Below, in pieces: positions 33,007-43,988 of a stretch of 64,000 nt of DNA. The stretch covers positions 1,550,001 through 1,614,000 of the forward strand of contig CP085826.1 of NCBI GenBank assembly GCA_020809705.1, in the 5' to 3' direction. This DNA comes from Calonectria ilicicola (Eukaryota; Ascomycota; Sordariomycetes; Hypocreales; Nectriaceae). Position 1 is the stretch's first letter, and each line of letters starts with the position of its first letter. A program made the translations under genes and the position numbers. Under the pieces are notes generated by a model, which did no database searches, was not told the origin of the DNA, and worked only from the letters and a program-made list of their open reading frames with translations.

Positions 33007-33525
33007 TTAGCAAAGGGAGGCATAGATTCGAATTCCATTGAAACCAATCATGGCATTGGCGGATGCAAACCACCCATGTCCAATAACTCGCATTCGAGAA
33101 AATCCAACTGTTGGGTTGTATTCCTGGCTGCAGCGTAAACAAATTTCATACAACAAGAAGTATGACCAAGGCAGATCCAAGTAGATTTGGGGCAGCGAGA
33201 TGGAAAGCAGAATTAGATATCGAAGAAGTAGTTTTGGTGGCGATAGCGGTAGCAGTGGCAGTGGAAGCGGATGAAGTATGCTTTTTCTTGCTCTTGTTTG
33301 ACTTGCATCCGCTCCGCCACAATGCGTCCCAAACGCACAATAGGTCCCATCTCCGTAGAAGCAACATTCTGCTGTCTCTGGCATGCAGTAATATGTGTCG
33401 CATTCTATACAGCGCTCTGTAAATGTTCGATTCGGAAGTTCTTTGTTGTCCACCCCCCGATCGACACCTGTGAGGCCTTCCACGCACGCGACCGCAAGGG
33501 CGAGAACAAGGATGAATCGGACCAT
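33007..33525 (-). pseudogene. Small Cys-rich, GPI-type secreted protein with a frameshift
   Basis: The frame opening at 33525 encodes a signal peptide (MVRFILVLALAVACVEG) and a cysteine-rich domain (RCIECDTYYC, AECCFYGDGTYC, FGTHCGG). That frame then runs into hydrophobic nonsense. The other minus-strand frame carries the expected end from about 33310 to 33146: CKSNKSKKKH, a Ser/Thr/Ala-rich linker, and a hydrophobic GPI-attachment tail (LLGSALVILLVV, stop). The two overlap at about 33305-33322 without room for an intron, which points to a one-base loss there, or to a sequencing error. The intact product would be a cell-surface cysteine-rich protein of unknown role. The formal open frame ends at 33007. 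Confidence 0.6.
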
Positions 33526-34651
33526 TGTATTTTTTTTTTCTTTGGAAAAGAATCGTTATGAGAGAAAAGTCTTTTTGGAGTTGAAATTTCTTTTTTGAGG
33601 ATCGGATTTGTTCAAGGTCCTCACAAAGAGATTTGGGAATGGGAATATGATGAAGAAACTATTGTGACGCGATCAAGGCTGTGATAATGGCGAGGGCCTC
33701 AGTGAGCCTTGGTTGCCTTTTAAGACTCAAAACCTCCAATTTATTAATGCTATGTTGTCATTATTGGCCTTTTATAAAAAATGCGCTGTTCTAGAACCCA
33801 GCTGAGGTAGTGAACAAGTCAGCTGGTCACCAGCAAACAGTTTAAACCAGCGAGTCATGAAAACCTTATTAAGATGTTGGCTTAAATCCGCCAATGAAAC
33901 TGCACTAAGCTAGAATATTAAAGGTACTTTTATGGAGACGATGGGCCAGACCTCCAGCACAACGGGTGGCAACTTCTCTATCATTGTCTGGGCCTCTCCC
34001 TTTCACACTTAGATACAAATTGCTGTCATTGCCAAACTCAAATGCGAGTAAGCTGCCTACGATCAACTTTAAATAATTATTTCTTGAAATAAATTGGCCC
34101 AGGCTTGGCTGGCCGAGGCCTGCATTCCTTAACAAACGCGAGGATATAATCTCGAAACGATATCCCAACCCGTACCGTTTGCTCCAAAAAGAAAACACTC
34201 TGCCTGCCTAGAGGTTTGCGAATTATTGAGAAATATATGTAGCATGCTAATGAAGAGTAAATATCTAGTAATGATTCGGTAATATTCTGGCCCTCAGACA
34301 TTTGCGGTCTCCCAGTACCGCCAGTCAAAAAGGCAATCATACTTGGGATAATTGGTTGTTAGAGACTTCTTTAATAGCGTGTATTCTAATCCAGTATTAG
34401 ATCAACATAAACAGGGACACATTGAATGATTCTTGGCGGAGGGCTAGCATCCCTTTGTTTTAGAATCCCACCGTCCTTGGCTGTGACAAATGAGTAAGAT
34501 GATGAATCAAACTGTCTGAGACAATTGAAAGAAAAATGAAATTAAAACGCGCTCTTCTCCCTCCGATTTATTTAGATTAATAAGCACCTCTTACACGGGT
34601 AATTTTGACCGTGCTCGGATGATGTATGTCCATACAAGTCAGCGCAGAAGG
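33526..34651. other. Intergenic region, no gene seen
   Basis: 1.1 kb upstream of the frameshifted Cys-rich gene and downstream of the next Cys-rich gene. AT-rich; short frames at 33905-34340 have no recognisable domain. Confidence 0.5.
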
Positions 34652-35140
34652 CTACATGACGATGCAGCTCTCGCAAGTTCCACCAGGACACCATACTGCT
34701 CCCGTACCACAATCAGCATAGGTAGCGCACGCGGTAGTGCAATATTTTGAGGAATCGCAATCGGCGTTGGTTGCACATGGCTGCCCACAGAACCCCTTTA
34801 TGCAAGAGTCACCCCCTGTGCACTCATTGCCGTTGGGGCATGGGTTTCTTTCACAAAATCCGAGAAAGTTGGTGCAACCCATGTCCGAAGGACAGCTTTG
34901 ATCATTGGGATCGCCGTAGTTGCAGGTAATTGGTTGGTTTAACGCGCAGGCATCGGTCTTTGCTGGAGCCGACGAAGTTGTTGTACTGCTCGATGTGGTG
35001 CTGGCGGTTGACGAAGTGGCTGATGAAGTAGTTGGTACGGTGCTCGTCGAGGTGGGGGAGGTCGTGTAGCAAGTCAAGGCATATGAGGCTGTAGCCCAAG
35101 CCAGTATTATTGAGAGAATTAGTAGCACATAAAATTCCAT
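34652..35140 (-). CDS. Small secreted cysteine-rich protein
   Basis: Single exon, 162 aa, ATG at 35140. Residues 1-21 form a signal peptide (FYVLLILSIILAWATASYA). A Thr/Ser-rich stretch (about 28-60) likely carries O-glycans. The C-terminal 100 residues hold about 19 cysteines in EGF-like spacing (CERNPCPNGNECTGGDSC, CGQPCATNADC, CTTACATYADC, CPGGTCESC). No GPI tail is seen, so the protein should be secreted or wall-bound. Size, cysteine density and lack of a known domain fit an effector-like or wall protein, but function is unknown. It lies beside the frameshifted Cys-rich gene in the same orientation. Confidence 0.72.
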   Translation of the reverse strand: MEFYVLLILSIILAWATASYALTCYTTSPTSTSTVPTTSSATSSTASTTSSSTTTSSAPAKTDACALNQPITCNYGDPNDQSCPSDMGCTNFLGFCERNPCPNGNECTGGDSCIKGFCGQPCATNADCDSSKYCTTACATYADCGTGAVWCPGGTCESCIVM

Positions 35141-35597
35141 TTTGCGTGGGATGATTTCTAAGGAGGTGGAGGAAAGAGGAGAAAGGAAATTGAAGTGATC
35201 AGTATGGTTATACCACCGGGCTTGTTTAAACGGTGTCCTTTAGAAACATAATTAGCCACTGGAATGAGCTCAAGTGCGAAAGATCGGCATTGTACCCGCA
35301 ACCCCTTCAAAAATGTGGACTGGTCTTTATTTCATGACGTGTGGTCTTGAAATCTCTGAGACATTTTAGGCGATTGTTGTGACCCGCCTTTCAAGTCTTT
35401 GCTTGATTCCAAGAAACGAAACAAGATGGCTGGGCCAAGGGCAGATGGAAAAGCCCTAGCGCAGGTCTCCTTCTTTGACAGAGGGACCACCCCATTTTGT
35501 AATGCGTTCTACGTGGCAGCTGTTTATGGCAACCATATTTCTACAGCATCATTTTTGGGGCGATCCAAGGTGAAATAAAACTCGTTGAAGTATATAT
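35141..35597. other. Intergenic region
   Basis: 457 bp, promoter of the Cys-rich gene and 3' flank of the Zn2Cys6 gene. Nothing else is recognised. Confidence 0.5.
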
Positions 35598-37104
35598 TTA
35601 GCATGATGCACTGCCCAATAATTCACAAGGAATCATTTCATTCTTCCTACACTCACTGAGTAATAACTCCTCTAAAAGCGTCTCCATAAACTGAGACCGC
35701 TCTTGTGCCCACCAAAAACGCGCAGGAAGTATAATCCTAGCTGCACGATAGAAGTGGTATAAAATTAACCACCATTTTGGGCTCTGTTCTTTTTCCAGAA
35801 TTTTAAATTCTCTGAAGCAGACAATAGGGAAGGAAAAGATGTACCGGGCCAGATCCGGCAAGACGCCTTCCCACGGCTTTTCTGTGCTAAAATTCTGCAT
35901 TACAGTGAGGAAAGACAAGATAACGCCCAGGCGTGGTATCACACGCGAATACGCTGCAGCCCTATCCATCGATTCATTATCGATAGAGAAGTGGGCGATT
36001 AGCTCTTCGTCAAAACTCCCCATTGTGAGAAAAGCGGAGAAGTCTGGGATGGAAAGACGATCGATGGTTAGGGGGCGGTGGTAGTCGAAGAAAGACTGGT
36101 ATGGCTTGATGGCTGCGCTGGTTATGCCGATCGCACTGCACAGAGTAACTCTCGGACTGTAATTCGCCTGCGGTAAAAATATAGACTGCGGTCGAAACAT
36201 GTAACGTTTAGCGAACATGAAAATCTCCAATGTACCGCCGCCAATGCTAAATATGCAGTTTTGAAATGTGTTCATGACCAGTATTGGGTCGGCTGAGGTG
36301 GGAAATATGCCGTTTTCGCTCCACAAAATGTATGAGAGCAGTGTCGCTGTCATGAGATGGCAGTCAGCGTTGGTTTCGGTGACGGGTTTAGCCAAGTCTT
36401 ATTGAAATAGGCGTAAGGTTTGTGAGAGATGCATCGCCGCCGCCATTTCGTGTTGAGGGTTTTCGGGCTGTAAGAAAGCGAGGTGCTTTGCAGATAGACA
36501 TAAAATAGCATGCATCAAAGAGTCATACCAAGGAGACCATCTTATTGCTTCATGCCACACTGAATTGAAGGCCAGCGTATGGCGAGTATGTGTTTGGAAG
36601 TGATGGAAGAGCGCCATGTGAAGAGTGTTGACGAGGGTGGTACCATCAACTGGGGGGCTCGGGAGCTGAGGTGGTATTGGACGGCGGTCCTGACTCAGGA
36701 CACATGCATTCGTCTTATCATCATGGTCAATACCACGCGATTTACAACACTCTCCACGACGGCTACAATGTGAACACCGAGGAGTCTTCTCATCGCACTA
36801 TAAGGGTCAGCACCTAATTAGAAATATGGCAGACAGGTGGGATCATCCACCGCCCAAGAATAGCGCGCACTTTTACACGTCTTTTCCTGCAATTGAGACA
36901 GCCCCGTCTGGATTTTTGATGTGGTCTTTTTTGCCGCAAAGGGTCTATGGAATCGTTTGGAATTTGTGTCAATGCTGCGGTCTTCCTCCCATTTAGAAGG
37001 AAAGTATTGAAGCACTGAAAAGATGCGGGTGGTTCTGATATTAACGGGTTGGATAATGGACTCCCGCTAGCCGAATCACATCGTCGTTCGACATGCTGTC
37101 GCAT
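35598..37104 (-). pseudogene. Zn2Cys6 transcription factor with an in-frame TAA
   Basis: Exon 1 is 36871-37104 and exon 2 is 35598-36797. The splice junction falls inside the DNA-binding motif and restores CLNCRKRRVK joined to CDEKTPRCSHCSRRGEC, a perfect C-x2-C-x6-C-x6-C-x2-C-x6-C cluster. The regulatory half follows (WHEAIRWSPWYDSLMHAILCLSAKHLAFL, HLSQTLRLFQ, then DLAKPVTETNAD), as in the fungal-specific TF domain. A single TAA at 36399-36401 interrupts LFQ and DLAKP in one continuous frame; no intron is needed on either side. Without the stop the protein would be about 477 aa. With it, the product is a 210-aa DNA-binding fragment. The gene is divergent from the ABC transporter and could have regulated it. 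Confidence 0.72.
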
Positions 37105-37676
37105 GATGAATACAGGCCCCAAAAATTGAGACTGGGGTCATGGACAGGCTCTACATTCCCCTGCATAGATGGGAAGGTTGAAGAATGAGGAGGAGAACGA
37201 AAATCGGCTAAAGAATGTGCCCGATTGAAAATTAGAAGCATGTCGCCTGGTTTGAAAGCCGGCCCAACAGTGAATCAAGTGCACAGATGACCTTGGCTTG
37301 CGTTTCCCGCTATTCCGTCTGAAGAAATGCGAGGTCACATGACTTGGTCGTCATCAACCATTCCCTTTGGAGAAATGCGAAGTCCATTCGCTTGGACAGC
37401 CCAATTTTGGCGTCAGCACGCCCGCTCGTGGCTGACAAGCTGATTTCCCTTTTGGGCTAAACGAAGTTCGTCTCGTCATTCACCAATGGTACAAGCAGAT
37501 CATGGGAAGCATGGTAATTACCTCCGCACAATATTCCTAAGTCATCCACCGTAGTGCTCGTATTGCCACCTTTCAGGATCCAAGTATAAATATGTAGCGA
37601 GGCTTTCTGGGAATATCCAAGTGTCCTAGTTCTTCGAGAATCTTGCTTCTATAAATTTTGTACCCCGTTCAAAATC
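37105..37676. promoter_or_regulatory. Divergent promoter, Zn2Cys6 gene / ABC transporter
   Basis: 572 bp. A TATA-like box (GTATAAATATG) begins near 37584, about 90 bp before the ABC start. Two imperfect 25-bp direct repeats, AGAAATGCGARGTC...CTTGG, lie at 37323-37347 and 37371-37395 with a 48-bp period (19 of 25 bases identical by eye). They are candidate binding sites for a regulator. Confidence 0.5.
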
Positions 37677-40600
37677 ATGGCTCTAGAGGAAAAGAATGCC
37701 GAATTCAACTCAGATCACCTTGCATTAGATGATCCTGAGAAGACTATATTGGAGGCTCAAGTGATTTTGGTCCCTTCCTCAGCCAGCTATTTCACCTTGT
37801 TCCGCTATACAAATCTCTTCAATCGTGCTCTTTATATTGCATGTATTTTAGGATGCATGGCTGCAGGAGCCGGAAATCCCCTGATGATGGTAAGTCTTTC
37901 TTTACTCCTTGCCTGAATCCCCCCATCTGACCAACTAAACCACTCTAGATTTTCGTCGGATCATTGGGGGGTAAGTTTAGCGACTTTATGACCGGGCACG
38001 TTTCAACAGACAGTTTCAATCAAGTTGTTGCCGACCGAGTCTTGGTATTTGTATACATCGGCGTCTCCCAGCTTACGGTTTTGACCTTGAGCATATACGG
38101 ATTGAATCATATCGGTGAACTCATCACAAGACGACTTCGGAGGGCGTTTCTAAATGCTGTTTTATGCCAAAACATCGCATTTTTCGACACCCATGGGGCC
38201 GGCGAGATTGCAGTCTCCATCTCCAACGACATTAGCCTGATACAAGACGGTATTTCACAGAAAGTTGGTCTCATTGGCTTTGGCGTCGGAGGCTTTATCA
38301 GCGCGCTTGTTGTAGCATTCGTTAAACAGTGGCGCCTTGCACTGGTGTTGCTTTGCTCACCATTTATTGTCATCTTGGCTATGGGTGGCTTGGGGGCCGC
38401 TGTAAAGCGATACCAAGAAAAGAGTACGACTGGTTACGCCAAAACCGGCACATTTGCAGAGGAGGTGATTTCTTGCATCCGAAATGTCACCGCCTTTGGG
38501 TCGCAGAAGATCGTTCTTCGGAAGTATGAAAATTCATTGTCCAAGCCCGCAAAAGATGATTTCATGGCCAAATTAACGATGGGGCTACTTATTGCATTGA
38601 TGATGTTTATTATAAATTCAGTCAATGGCCTCGCGGTAGGATATTTGCCACTGGAATAAATCTTCAAAGACTGACTCCATTTTTCACTTCAAGTTTTGGC
38701 AAGGGAATAGATTCCTCCATTGGGGTGATGGGGATGTTTCATCCATCATCACAGTACTTTTTACGGGCGGGCTCTCTGGAATTATTCTTGGTCATGTGGC
38801 TCCATTTATTGCTGCAATTGCCCAGGCAGCAGCAGCTACTTCACGAATTTTCGCCATTATCGATCGAAAATCTCAACCCGACCCTATATCCAAGGATGGA
38901 AAAGTCCTGGATCGCGTGGAAGGTAACGTTGAGTTTAGAGATGTCAAGTTCAAATACCCATCACGACCACACCAGACAGTTTTTGAGAACTTCAGTTTAA
39001 CTATACCAGCCGGCAAAACAGTCGCCATAGTGGGACCTTCGGGCTCTGGGAAAACAATAGTATTTTCATTGATAGAGCGTTTTTATCCTGTTTTGCAAGG
39101 TGTTATTACCTTGGACGGCTATCCGATTGAAACTTTGAACACCCAGTGGTTTCGATCACAAATTGGACTCGTCGCTCAAGATAATTTCCTTTTCAACACT
39201 ACTGTCCTGGAAAACATTGCATATGGCCTCGGTAGCAAATATGAAAAGGTAAGGCTTTTTTATTTGAAGAATCCTAACCTCAGTTCTCAAGCTTACGAGG
39301 GGACAGCTCGGAGAGGACACCATCGCGGAGCTTGTTCAGGAGGCAGCAAAAATCGCTAAAGCTCATTCATTCATCATGGAACTGCCCAAAAGCTATCACA
39401 CTAAAATAGGCGAACGCGGATCTCAGTTGTCGGGAGGTCAAAGGCAAAGAATAGCAATTGCGCGCGCAATTGTTTCTCGCCCCAAGATTTTACTCCTTGA
39501 TGAAGCCACGGCTGCATTGGATACCAAGAGTGAGCGTCTTGTACAGGACGCCCTGCAAGCAGCCTCTGCAGGTCGGACAACAATAGTTATTGCACACCGA
39601 CTTTCTACCATACAGAATGCTGATGCCATCGTGGTCATTGACCGTGGCCATGTTACAGAACGCGGGTCGCACGAAGAGTTGCTTACCGCCGACTCCACCT
39701 ACGCGTCACTGGTGAGAGCTCAGCAGCTTTCAGAAAGTGGTGATAAAGAAGGTTCAATGGGACTTGATAGTCAAGATGAATATTTCAGTGAACTGAAATC
39801 ATCAATTTTTGGAGAGCAAGTGAAAGATTCACCGACGATGAAAACGCCCCACAGTTCGATTTTCCAACTGATCGCTTTTGTTTGGCAGCTCAACCAGGCA
39901 GAGCGACATTATCTTATTATTGGGATTATATGCAGCATAATTGCTGGTGCAGGTTCGCCAATGGGCGGCATCTTCTTCGGGAATGCCGTGATCGCACTCA
40001 CAGATCCTGCACTGAGCACTGGTGGCCTATCTCTGAACTTCTGGGCACTCATGTACTTGATACTCGGAATTTTACTACTAATAGTGTATGCGATACAAGG
40101 TTACTGCTTTGCCATTGCCAGCTGTGCACTTGGGCGTGTCGGGCGTACCCGTGCATTTGCATCAATCCTGAGACAAGACATGGCATTCTTCGACCGTGAC
40201 GCAAACTCTTCGGGCGCGCTCGCCGCTTTCTTGTCTATTGAAGCGACTAAGCTCACGGGTCTTAGCGGGAATACCTTGGGCGCAATTGCCAACAGCATCA
40301 TGACCTTGGTTTCGGCTGTGGCGATATCTTGTTCCTTTGGATGGAAGCTAGGGCTTGTGGCAACATCCATGATACCAGTACTCTTGTCCTGTGGATTTTT
40401 CCGATTTTGGGTCGTCAAAAAAATCGAGAAACGATTCAAAGCAGCGACAGATGCTAGCGCAATCGCATCAGAGGCGGTGTCTGCTATTCGCATGGTGGCG
40501 GCTCTCACCCTCGAGACCACCATCAATCGCCAATACGCAGAACGCCTTCAAGCGACACAGCGCAAGGACCTAGTGCATGATTTTTCCTCTGCCTTCTTTT

Positions 40601-41736
40601 ATGCTCTCAGCCAATCACTCCCGATTTTTGTCAATGCTCTTTTATTCTGGTACGGCGGGACTAAGCTCATCGGAACTGGAGAATACACTGTGCAACAATT
40701 TTTTACCTGCTATTTGTCGATTACTTTTGGAGCCACAGCAGCTGGGTCTCTCTTCTCTTATGCTCCAGAAATTGCTGGGGCACGGGGAGCTGCTACCCGA
40801 CTCCAAGAAATCTTAGATACCACACCATCAATTGATCCTGAATCTAAAAATGGCGCCAAAGGAGACGATCTCGTAGGAGACGTCGGCTTTTGCGATGTTG
40901 ACTTTGCCTATCCTTTAAGGCCTCAGCACAAAGCTCTTCAGCAGATCAATCTCTCTGCAAGTCGCGGCAATTTCGTGGCCTTGGTCGGAGGTAGCGGCAG
41001 CGGAAAGAGCACCGTCTTGAATTTGATTGAGAGGTTTTACGACCCAACTAACGGCTGTATCCGACTTGACAATCACAATCTTACAAATTTTAATGTGGCT
41101 AGTTTGAGATCTCAGATGGCATTGGTAGAGCAAGAAGCTCCACTGCTAGGCGGGACGATCCGAGATTGTTTGATCTCTGATGATGACATGGCCAGTGACC
41201 AGGACATTGAAGTGGCTTGCAAGTCTGCAAATATACATGATTTTATTGTAAGTTTCAAGGCTATAATGTTCAGCTCATCTTAACGTAGTACTGATCCAAC
41301 AATTCGAAGATTTCGCTGCCTGAAGGCTATAACACAATCGTCGGTGCTCGTGGCAACCGCTTGTCTGGTGGCCAGAAGCAACGGATTGCCATTGCAAAGG
41401 CACTATTGCGGAACCCTAAAATCCTGTGAGTTTCGTCTTCGCTTTTATGTTTGCATCAACCCTAGTCTTTTTTTAACATATCAATGTAGACTTTTAGATG
41501 AAGCAACGTCGGCGTTAGACTCTGAGTCAGAAAGGCTGGTCCGGGATGCACTGAGCCGAGTAACTCATGGCCGCACTACAATTTCTGTAGCGCATCGAGT
41601 TAGCTCCATTGTTCATGCTGATAATATATATGTACTTGATCATGGAAGAGTTGTTGAATCTGGAACTCACGGTGAGCTTATGGCAAGGAAGTGTAGATAT
41701 TTTGAGCTTGTGAATCTACAAAATATAGGTTCATAG
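37677..41736 (+). CDS. ABCB-type multidrug ABC transporter (full size)
   Basis: Six exons, 37677-37889, 37949-38635, 38694-39248, 39292-41247, 41310-41425 and 41490-41736, giving 1257 aa. The order is TMD1-NBD1-TMD2-NBD2, as in fungal MDR1/P-glycoprotein-like exporters. NBD1 has Walker A GPSGSGKT, signature LSGGQRQR, Walker [13 protein letters not shown] and an AHRLSTI switch. NBD2 has [27 protein letters not shown] and AHRVSSI. All ATP-site residues are present, so the pump should work. Removing intron 2 (38636-38693) restores [10 protein letters not shown] in TMD1. Intron 3 is only 43 nt. It likely exports a metabolite or toxicant at the plasma membrane. Its position between two Zn2Cys6 genes and 10 kb from a PKS suggests a cluster role. 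Confidence 0.92.
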
Positions 41737-42049
41737 TTTGTAATAATCTTTCGCCTATGAGCCTAAGTTAGAATGGTAATGAACGGGGGAAATTTTCATT
41801 AGATAATGATGAGAAAAGAAGAGTTATTAAGGGGTGCATTGTTTTGGTTTAATGCATTATTGTTCCGAGATCTTGGAGTCGATACTAAACTTGATCTTGC
41901 TGCCAAGACAAGGTGTTTGAGCCGGAGCTGGGATGTTGAATCGCCGATCTCCGAGCAAACGTCCCCACTAACTTCCGACCCATGACCTTTAGCAGGCGAT
42001 CTATTCACAATTGATCGAAGGCTGTATTTGATTTTAATGCTCTATATAA
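41737..42049. other. Convergent 3' intergenic region
   Basis: 313 bp between the ABC transporter and the minus-strand TF; 3' UTR-like, nothing else seen. Confidence 0.5.
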
Positions 42050-43988
42050 TTACTCCTGCCATTCTGGTGGAGTAAGAAAGTCGCCCAACCAAAACTCGTC
42101 TGTGAGACTGAGGACGAGCCCTTCACTCCCACTGGCTTCAACATTTTGTATATTTGCTAACGAGGCGGTATTCGTGACTTGGGCTTGCAACTTGAACTGC
42201 CAGCTATTGATAGCAGACTCTACCATTTGGGCCACTTTTGTCAAGTGATCTTCCTGTCCATCACAACTAAATCCCCCGCTTACAGCACCCTCCCTGAGAT
42301 TTTGGATTATGAGTCGCCCAATACCGAGTAGATCGACTAGTTTTGCAACCTCATTTTTATCCCAGCCTGGATCCTCAATTGCCGTTAGTTTATATAAGCA
42401 ATGGAGTGAATGTGTGAGCTGGAAGAATGTTGGTGTGGAAAAGCCCAGATAATCTTTCGGGGCAAAGGTGAAGAAAATGTCAAAGTAGGATTTGACTGTA
42501 GTAAGACATTGGAAGAGAGTCTCTACCCGACTAAAATCCACGCCAGCATACATCGGAGTGTCAAGTAGCAACGTAAATTCATGGATTTTGAGTGTAGTGT
42601 GGTGAAGGTACGCAAGGACAACGCCTAGAAACTGTTGTAAGATCTGGTTTGCTGATGACTAAGTTCAACTTACGATCATTTTGTATCTCTGTAGGCATTT
42701 GGCGTTTTATATCTTCCAGCTCTGCTCGTAAGGCTTTTACATAGAATGCAGATGATGGGTCTTTAACCGCACTCTCTAGTTCTCTTTTATGCAAATAAGA
42801 TGCCCGAACCTTTTCCACGATCCTCTGAAGTTTGATTAGGACGACTAGAATTGCATCTCCTTCGCATTCTTTGATGTTTTCGAGATGGTGAAGACATTCG
42901 TTCATATGTGGAGTCCATCGAAGCGTGTCAATGCGGTCAAGATAGGATGAGACACTTGATTTGTTAGTTCAAGTATTTCTCACGCCATATTCATCAACAT
43001 ACATTGAACTGAGGAAATAACACCCAAGCACCGCCCTTCTCTCCGGCACTGTCCTGGCATTCGATATCCAGGGTTTGTGAAATCTATAGTTGGCTCGCTC
43101 ATCAGGGCCGGATGGTGGTTTCACATTTAGCCCGAGATCAAATACTGCCGAAATAGCTAGCTGAGTAAAAATAGTCAGAAATGGGCGTCGATGCACTTGG
43201 AGATTTCCCCTGAGGTCTCGTTAGTTTCTGTTGTAATCGGACACTAATTCAATATTCACCAAGCGATGCAAACAAGAATTCCCAAAAGTTGCTCGAGACT
43301 TTTTTCTAACTCTGATACCATAGAATGGCCCAGTATACTTCGTATGTGGGCATACAATTTGCTCTGCTGCAGCGTAGATCGTGTCGATACCGCTTGGATG
43401 CAAAGCCAGAGAAAAGGCTGTGTGGCTTGAAGTTGTTGGACAGGGGTCTGTGGCGGTATTGCGAAAAACGGCAGGTGTATTAATTTGCACGCTAAGAATT
43501 CATCCAGCAATTCTTGTCCATTATCGATGGAGTATTCTTCTAATACTTGAAGCGAAGCACCGGAGCTGACATTTTCAGCCTGTAGAATTTCAGTACTTAG
43601 TTGATGAGGAATTGCGAAGCTGGGGTTCTGAGGTCCGGGAAGCTCAGGGGTGGCCCCGGGTGCTGTTCCAGGTGAACCATTTGAAGTTGATGCAAGTAGA
43701 GAAACCAATCCATCAATCTTAGCCTCCAGCCGTTCGTTTCTATCTTTTGCTGACTTCATTGGGTCGCGCTTTCGCTTGGGCCCTGATTGAACACAGTCTT
43801 TTCCAATACGTCGGCATCTTTTAGCAGTCAGCTTGGCCAAACAAAGGTCACCAAAAGCGCACCGCTCCTCGGGTGGGCGCCGACCTTTCGCATGCATTCC
43901 CAGGGTTGACAGTGATGCAACGGGATTTTGCGCGGGAACAGTTCGTGCACGCTGTTCCGTAAGCCGCATGCTGGGTTCTCCGTTCCAT
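42050..43988 (-). CDS. Zn2Cys6 transcription factor (intact)
   Basis: Five exons on the minus strand, 43885-43988, 43260-43817, 43003-43209, 42674-42954 and 42050-42624, giving 574 aa. The first intron splits the zinc cluster and restores CTNCSRAKSRC...CERCRRIGKDC. A basic linker (PKRKRDPMK) and a short coiled coil (RNERLEAKIDGLVSLL) follow. The middle is a fungal-specific regulatory region (FLWLCIQAVST, RPFLTIFTQLAISAVFDLGLN, YFLSS, LRWTPHMNECLHHL). The C-terminal end is acidic and aromatic (LTDEFWLGDFL), as in activation domains. It converges on the ABC transporter gene and is the intact regulator nearest the PKS, so it is the best candidate pathway regulator. The target is inferred from position only. 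Confidence 0.85.
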
